Shown here: piece after piece, positions 61,101-64,000 of the stretch
Layout: each line of letters begins with the position of its first letter
Position numbering within the stretch: the stretch's first letter is position 1
From: JAVJSU01 sp040219275
GTDB lineage: Bacteria > Chloroflexota > Anaerolineae > Aggregatilineales > Phototrophicaceae
Reading direction: 5' to 3'
NCBI GenBank assembly: GCA_040219275.1
Contig: JAVJSU010000075.1
Coordinates: 16,626-80,625 of the forward strand
Length of the DNA: 64,000 nucleotides
Notes under the pieces: model-generated
What the model was told of the DNA's origin: nothing
Database searches by the model: none
What the model saw: the letters and a program-made list of their open reading frames with translations, nothing else
Made by a program: the position numbers and the translations under genes

Positions 61101-62537
61101 TGTGTTGACATTATGTGCTGACGCGCCACCGGAGGCGACAGGTGCGCCATTGATGCTATCGGTGAGCCACGGGCAGAACACGACGTTTGTGGAAACGCTG
61201 TCACCACTGCCTGAACCTTCGCCGGATGGACCGGAAGGATCACCCCAGAAGTTGAGCGTAGCATTGACGAGCGGCGCAGTCGTATATACGCCATCTTCGT
61301 TGCCTGCAATGTCGTTCTGATGGGCGATAACGACGCTGGTATCTGAATTGTTGTAACCGACAGCGATACCGAGTGTGTTGTCGGTGAGGATGTTCTGTGT
61401 GATGGTTGCTTCTGTGCCTGCTCCGAAGAACGTGCTGACCAGAATACCCGCGGATATTGAACCATCAGACGCGGCAACACCACGATTGCCACTGATGTTG
61501 TTATCAGTGATCGTCACCTGTGCGCCAGCGCCAACTTCAATACCGTAATCGAGCCAGTCACCTGCGCCCTTACCCGTGTAGGTGTTACCGGAGGCTGTAG
61601 AGCCACTGACACCCGCGCCAAAGAATTGAATGCCGATGCGTCCAATCTGGCTAAAGGTGGAATTGGTCACATTCACGGTACTGTTGCCGAAGATGGCTAA
61701 GCCTGTACCTTGATAGGGTGATGCGCTGGCTTGATAACGAATGTCGGTTAACGTGACATGATCCACAGAACCGCCGCCAAGGTGACGAATTGCCTGCCAG
61801 ATCAAGAAGCCGTTGCCGTCGAGTGTCATGTTGCTCAGTGTGAGCGTATTGCCACCTTCGACCAGCCACCAACCGCGCCCGTTACCGCTTGTTCCGGTGT
61901 TCGCGGTGGGTTGGATGATTGTTCCGGCTTCGGACTCGCCGACAATAATGAGGTCTTTGTCGATGACCAGCTGATTAATCTCAGGATACGTCCCATCCAG
62001 CACATGCACAGTTTCGCCACCGATTGCATGTTGGATAGCCGCCTGTAGGGACATAGTCACGATCAGATTTTGCCCGACCCAGAAATCACCGGTTGCGATT
62101 TCGTTGACGTAAGAATCAATCGGGGTAGCCAATGCGAGCGCGAATGCAATCGCGTCTGCCTGCGTGATCTGGTAATACGTGAAATTTTCACCGGATGCAC
62201 GGTGTGTATCGTTCATTACCGTGTAATCAAAGCCGTTTACGGTGAGGTTGGTTACGGGTTGTGGGCTACCGGGTGCATTAAAGTTACCGCGCTCCACATA
62301 GACTTTGTTAAATTCACCGAAGCTATTTGTACCCTGAATTGTGATGTTATCCGAACCGAGCGAGAAATAACGCCCGTAGGTGTAAATGGCAAAACCACCC
62401 CACGCGTTGTTGCTCGTGGTGAGGTCTGAGGCGATCACATCATTGCTATCGGTCAGCGCGAAGCCATTACCGCTTGGTACATCATTGACGGTCACGCCCG
62501 CGATGAGTGAGTGCGCCATCGACCCCGTTAAGGTCAA
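55191..62537 (-). CDS. Giant secreted protein, main part: beta-helix repeats, prealbumin-like domains, Pro-rich tail
   Basis: 2448-aa frame that is the downstream part of a gene beginning at 63717. Residues about 1-1270 are parallel beta-helix repeats (pectate-lyase/PbH1 type: short ITDNNISGN and VSGNIVSL units) in three blocks. Two NFWGDPSGPSGEG/NWWGDASGPSGEG motifs near 440 and 870 mark block ends. About 1276-1800 holds SdrD/Cna-B-like domains (VRITKFEDLNGNGVQDQDEP, VRITKFDDVSEDGIFDNGES, VTVTKYHDLSTDGRRTADEP) alternating with VVKEAAP- and FKATNP-type units. About 1826-1980 is a beta-sandwich. About 1982-2280 has three IVVTK-type prealbumin-like repeats, followed by a final domain and a tail of PPVEE units. 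There is no LPXTG motif. The nominal start is an internal TTG. Confidence 0.85.
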   Translation of the reverse strand: MTLTGSMAHSLIAGVTVNDVPSGNGFALTDSNDVIASDLTTSNNAWGGFAIYTYGRYFSLGSDNITIQGTNSFGEFNKVYVERGNFNAPGSPQPVTNLTVNGFDYTVMNDTHRASGENFTYYQITQADAIAFALALATPIDSYVNEIATGDFWVGQNLIVTMSLQAAIQHAIGGETVHVLDGTYPEINQLVIDKDLIIVGESEAGTIIQPTANTGTSGNGRGWWLVEGGNTLTLSNMTLDGNGFLIWQAIRHLGGGSVDHVTLTDIRYQASASPYQGTGLAIFGNSTVNVTNSTFSQIGRIGIQFFGAGVSGSTASGNTYTGKGAGDWLDYGIEVGAGAQVTITDNNISGNRGVAASDGSISAGILVSTFFGAGTEATITQNILTDNTLGIAVGYNNSDTSVVIAHQNDIAGNEDGVYTTAPLVNATLNFWGDPSGPSGEGSGSGDSVSTNVVFCPWLTDSINGAPVASGGASAHNVNTGEYFCSIQEAIDDPDTVPGHTIEVDAGTFNEQVEINKDNLTLQGAGPDQTLLVSPDACTNTMNSSATAGVRLIGDHTGITLSGFSVSGYDLGLDIGENIGKTITDVTVSNVNASNNCVHGILSQAGTTNGVSISNVTANDNGFGFFAGRGIWMINGTKSAVSITDSTVNDNRLVGIDISDGDVTGLTISGNTVIGNGDSGIGVLGPQGPDANVVSNNTVTDNGRYGIEIKNPSGTTSVSGNIVSLTGAGSDTRDYAGIAVFRRGPGATNADQPSGVSVTGNTVTGFVEPNGDGEGFGIVVEGTGISVTGNTVTNNDVGIQVQEGNPSPNTNGTDFFDRGDASVVADANVNNNDIIGNTVGVRAVGTTNITDGTLNWWGDASGPSGEGTGTGDSVSTNVAFCPWLDDSIANSPMATSASGGIATTSTDGHTTPYCTIEEAMFASSGANQEVHVTEGNWAGEVMTRDYSDSPDLLVIATGNRANTVVNGMYLTGSSFAGLTFDNFTITGDAPTVSGYDPGYAVEITNSGTYANLAFVNNVFDGENVEDAAAIFSNRGWDGFLLDNNSFINFNDSPLTPLTDGYYANFSLVFMEAQVYTPAGRGNNFVATNNTFEGITHLNAIEAFRWQNVNMTGNIITGTFGRLMVWSYNTDPLVSVNIANNNLTLSSGNDVNTSTGIGVYYADADVNITGNTVNGANTCINTNGVTDLEVTGNNLNDCATRGHLYSDSDFDGAGGDAPYIAPVSAVIQGNTFNTSPNGVENQAQTFELDACDNIFIAIGERRFENPGPFAPCNGSLTVVKEAAPNAANVNFDFELYDDDNAASYDTFTLNGSNNGTDNVEVFDSLPEGNYTISETNHPNNWEFASLTCDGVDYETDGASASFFVNFDDEITCVFRNERRGQVRITKFEDLNGNGVQDQDEPDVEGWEMFIYQEQGDDNFVQIQNNNPRYTNASGIVNYNSLVAGTYRVCEEDMAGWTNSNDNTFAFDGHICQEIEVVNAQTNAVNFANMQNGTVTIFKATNPENASWLDFGFDGDFGDFDLNGGTNSATNSTTFSNVAPFDENTVTEVDYPGNWDMTGITCESDATDAPEFSVDGESVSIVLTQSNENMTCTFTNERRGQVRITKFDDVSEDGIFDNGESTLEGWQMFIYQEQGDDNFVPIQNNNPHPTNASGIVNFNNLVSGTYRVCEEDRAGWANTQLGESTFEFDGLICQDVEVEYGQTLPVFFGNIRETGNVTVTKYHDLSTDGRRTADEPRLDGWEIIVYDDNGNEVISGITGDFRLGRVRFYDLPTGDYTVCETMQAGWINTNRGNNFYDNGNGQVCRDIHVNADRNTGVSFANYELPPVSDTCGAVAFVSFDQGLMKNGGTVPESRSHPSMAFGAPQNNDTINFVSLGFDGELVLRLDGIVTDDNGGDDDLFFIETSFGNETPASYPETVEIYGALALSDGWTYLGMITLDGGVDFPGTDMDVLFVRLVDVSDPNDFSSSVADGYDLDGIQCDEPNGEIVVTKVVDWNGADVDEDQEFTLCVNGDNLEEPLCDDVNYDGGSVSFDVAPGEYSVYEYDPGDEWTVAGQRPVTVSAGETESVTITNTHDEPEPENGRIVVTKIVNDAPDNFDGSFTICVSGGDLAQPLCYAVGATGGQLSWDLPAGSYLITENYPGANWEVHGNEHPVDLAEGETETHTITNIYNAPPPPVEQVGTIRVTKNVVTPPAEHGDFTICISNAVFPAGQDQPACYNVHNNGDQVSWNVVIPQNQNSVSVVISENPPGANWSVDGSGASVTVRPNETTYHTITNTYNAPPPPTCDGATGPQSDLIGWITINGGEAVGYVQNVGNVVGCVYPIGLASYNMYDENIDTQTIFAASVDGARAIQPGETVELRVALPQCAAQVDLFYGDLISPMFNGNRYGSRLLAYAFANRGNYCQVPVVEPPQQEQPPIEEEQPPVEEEQPPVEDQQPPVEEDQPPVEDTP

Positions 62538-63717
62538 CTCCTGTACGGCGCGAATTGTTCACCGTCACGTTTTGCACGGTGATATTAGAAATGCGCGTGG
62601 GGGACGGACCCGCAATCTTAATGCCATAAGCGGCAGATCCAGCGGGGTTGCCCGTCAGTGTGAAGCCTTGAAGAATGACATCACTCGCGCTGACTTCGAT
62701 GCTGTAGTCATTGAAGCTACTGGCATCAATCGTCACATCGCTTTGCCCTGCCCCGTCTAATGTAAGGGCTTTATCAATGTCAAGTGATTCCGGATAGTTG
62801 CCGGCGGCGACGTGAACTGTTCCACCTGCCGCAACACGATCAATACCCTCCTGAATGGTTGCGAGGGGATCACCAATCAGTCCGCTGTTTGCGTCACTGC
62901 CTGATGCGGCATCGACATAACAATCAAGCGTGCCTGCACAGGTCGGATCGGGTTCGAAGTTGGCATCAACTGTATCTGCGCCGAAGGACAGGATCACATT
63001 ATCAACGAAGCCGTCAAATGTGCCATTCCAACCGGAGCCAATGCCGACGCTGATACCCACAATGGCGATGTTCGCACTCAGGTCGTGAGGTACATCCGAA
63101 TCTGAGTCGTCGTCGATGGATGGACCTTCTTCGTCTGCATTCGCCAGCCATTCCGCCAGCGAGACATTGTAATCATCAATGGTGACGCTGGGCGCACCAT
63201 AGGCACGCATCCAGAAGTTGTCGTCGAAGATGTCTTCAGATACCCATTGATCTACAGGAACGAGCACGCCACTAGTGCCTCCATTATAAACATCTTCCCA
63301 GATCAATAAACCAGCTTCTCCGGTTACCGTATTGCGGTAAACCAGACGAATAGCGGGTACAAAATGACCGGGTGCGGTTCCACCACTTGCGCGATACCAT
63401 TCAAAGCTGAATGCTGAAATATTGGCAAGGGTGCGATCTGGAAATGAATTTGGATCCCAGTAAACTTCAAAATCCGCTTTATCATCTTGCGTTAATTGTG
63501 TGAATTCGAGCGATCCATCACCATCGCGCGCTTGCGTGTTTGTGATGGCAACTGTCCCGTCGTTGCGAACATTTTGCGGTGACCACCCCATGGGTGCCGA
63601 TGGCGTGACGATGGTCGATGCGGCGGCATAGACACTGCCGGTCATCATGACCATGATAATGGCGATGACACCGAGCACAGTCAGCCCGCGCCATCGTGTA
63701 AAGTTTCGTATTAACAT
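62482..63717 (-). CDS. Giant secreted protein, N-terminal part (frameshifted)
   Basis: 411 aa holding the true start of the giant protein: ATG at 63717 with GGGAG about 9 nt upstream, and a signal peptide (about 1-33, RWRGLTVLGVIAIIMVMMTG ending VYAAA). A jelly-roll-like domain (about 45-260: FTQLTQDDKADFEVYW, GSGWNGTFDGFVDNVILSFG) precedes the first beta-helix turns (CTLDCYVDAASGSDANSG-like DUF1565 segment, AGGTVHVAAGNYPESL). The frame stops after LTHRGRDRQ, while the next frame continues the helix (HSLIAGVTVNDV). A single-base shift near 62505-62520 therefore splits one gene of about 8.5 kb. Either an assembly or sequencing indel or a real mutation would explain it. Confidence 0.8.
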   Translation of the reverse strand: MLIRNFTRWRGLTVLGVIAIIMVMMTGSVYAAASTIVTPSAPMGWSPQNVRNDGTVAITNTQARDGDGSLEFTQLTQDDKADFEVYWDPNSFPDRTLANISAFSFEWYRASGGTAPGHFVPAIRLVYRNTVTGEAGLLIWEDVYNGGTSGVLVPVDQWVSEDIFDDNFWMRAYGAPSVTIDDYNVSLAEWLANADEEGPSIDDDSDSDVPHDLSANIAIVGISVGIGSGWNGTFDGFVDNVILSFGADTVDANFEPDPTCAGTLDCYVDAASGSDANSGLIGDPLATIQEGIDRVAAGGTVHVAAGNYPESLDIDKALTLDGAGQSDVTIDASSFNDYSIEVSASDVILQGFTLTGNPAGSAAYGIKIAGPSPTRISNITVQNVTVNNSRRTGVDLNGVDGALTHRGRDRQ

Positions 63718-64000
63718 TCAGATACTCTCCCTTATGTACAAATTATCGTGCATATTACGTTGTTTTGATGTTGTGAGTTGTGGTGTCGTTGTTGGGATTC
63801 CCTCCTGATGTTTTGTAATAAACTTTGTATCAATAAAATTTAGTCCCTGTTGCTAAAAAAATATTAGACCATATGAATTGTCAGGTCAAAGCTAATAGAA
63901 AGACTAGCAACCGTACACTGAACAAATGAGCGAGTTGAACAAAAGGAAGTCTCTGGTAAGGTTGAATTTCTCACAAAACAGCCTGGAGGAGACCCCCAAT
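63718..64000 (-). promoter_or_regulatory. Promoter and leader of the giant surface-protein gene
   Basis: On the minus strand the -35 box TTGACC (63889-63884), a 17-nt spacer and -10 box TAATAT (63866-63861) predict a start near 63853 and a leader of about 136 nt. An orphan AGGAGG (63806-63801) lies about 84 nt upstream of the ATG. Nothing else was recognised up to the window edge. Confidence 0.7.

Overview
The window reads as a piece of a Chloroflexota (probably Anaerolineae-type) chromosome. The hints are family composition rather than a marker gene: AfsR/SARP-type and MalT/LuxR-type STAND regulators with TPR tails, very short conserved companion proteins, monoderm-style secreted binding proteins whose mature ends begin AQDD, and a huge beta-helix surface protein. 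No rRNA, tRNA, integrase, phage or CRISPR sequence was seen. The window opens inside one gene (left edge) and closes in the promoter region of another.

Layout. 1-4.2 kb (+): osmoprotectant (betaine/choline-type) ABC importer, permease-ATPase-permease, followed by an asparagine-synthase gene. 5.8-11.5 kb (-): MacAB-like export or lipoprotein-release system with a lipoprotein adaptor, a double FtsX permease and two ATPases, one of which carries an AbrB/SpoVT-type tail. 11.5-29.5 kb (-): a large L-arabinose-polymer locus with two oxidoreductases, GH2, GH51, L-arabinose isomerase, GH127, secreted GH43-CBM42, a second GH51, an oligosaccharide ABC importer, a Tat-type GH43 and a LacI regulator. 30-32 kb (-): YitT-type membrane protein, an unknown small protein and a ParB-like protein. 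32.2-35.7 kb (-): a SARP/ATPase/TPR regulator split by a frameshift. 36-43.8 kb (-): a second arabinose locus (binding protein, ATPase, two permeases, LacI regulator, second arabinose isomerase) behind an unusually long leader. 44.6-47.7 kb (-): a second SARP/NB-ARC/TPR regulator, divergent from a tiny conserved protein and a membrane protein. 49.2-55.0 kb: a pair of roughly 295-bp direct repeats flanking a LuxR/MalT regulator and a secreted double-propeller protein. 55.2-63.7 kb (-): a giant secreted beta-helix/prealbumin-like protein, also split by a frameshift.

How the genes fit together. Secreted GH43 enzymes would trim arabinan outside the cell. The MalEFG-like importer would bring in arabino-oligosaccharides, and cytoplasmic GH51, GH127 and GH2 enzymes would release L-arabinose. 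The YtfQRT/YjfF-like importer would bring in the free sugar. Two near-identical isomerases convert L-arabinose to L-ribulose. Ribulokinase and ribulose-5-phosphate epimerase are not in the window. Each locus has its own LacI-family repressor. Consensus sigma70 promoters with LacI-type operators at the transcription start can be read upstream of both binding-protein genes. The operator at the second locus is almost the ideal lac operator, and the LacI protein encoded there has the same YQ..R recognition residues as E. coli LacI.

The most unusual observations are: orphan Shine-Dalgarno sequences far upstream of the start codon in the leaders of three secreted-protein genes (one matching the 16S 3' end over about 16 nt); tandem Nfu-N-like extracytoplasmic domains in a betaine permease; the ABC-AbrB fusion; and the direct-repeat-bounded cassette. 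All functional statements rest on reading motifs by eye; no database search was possible.
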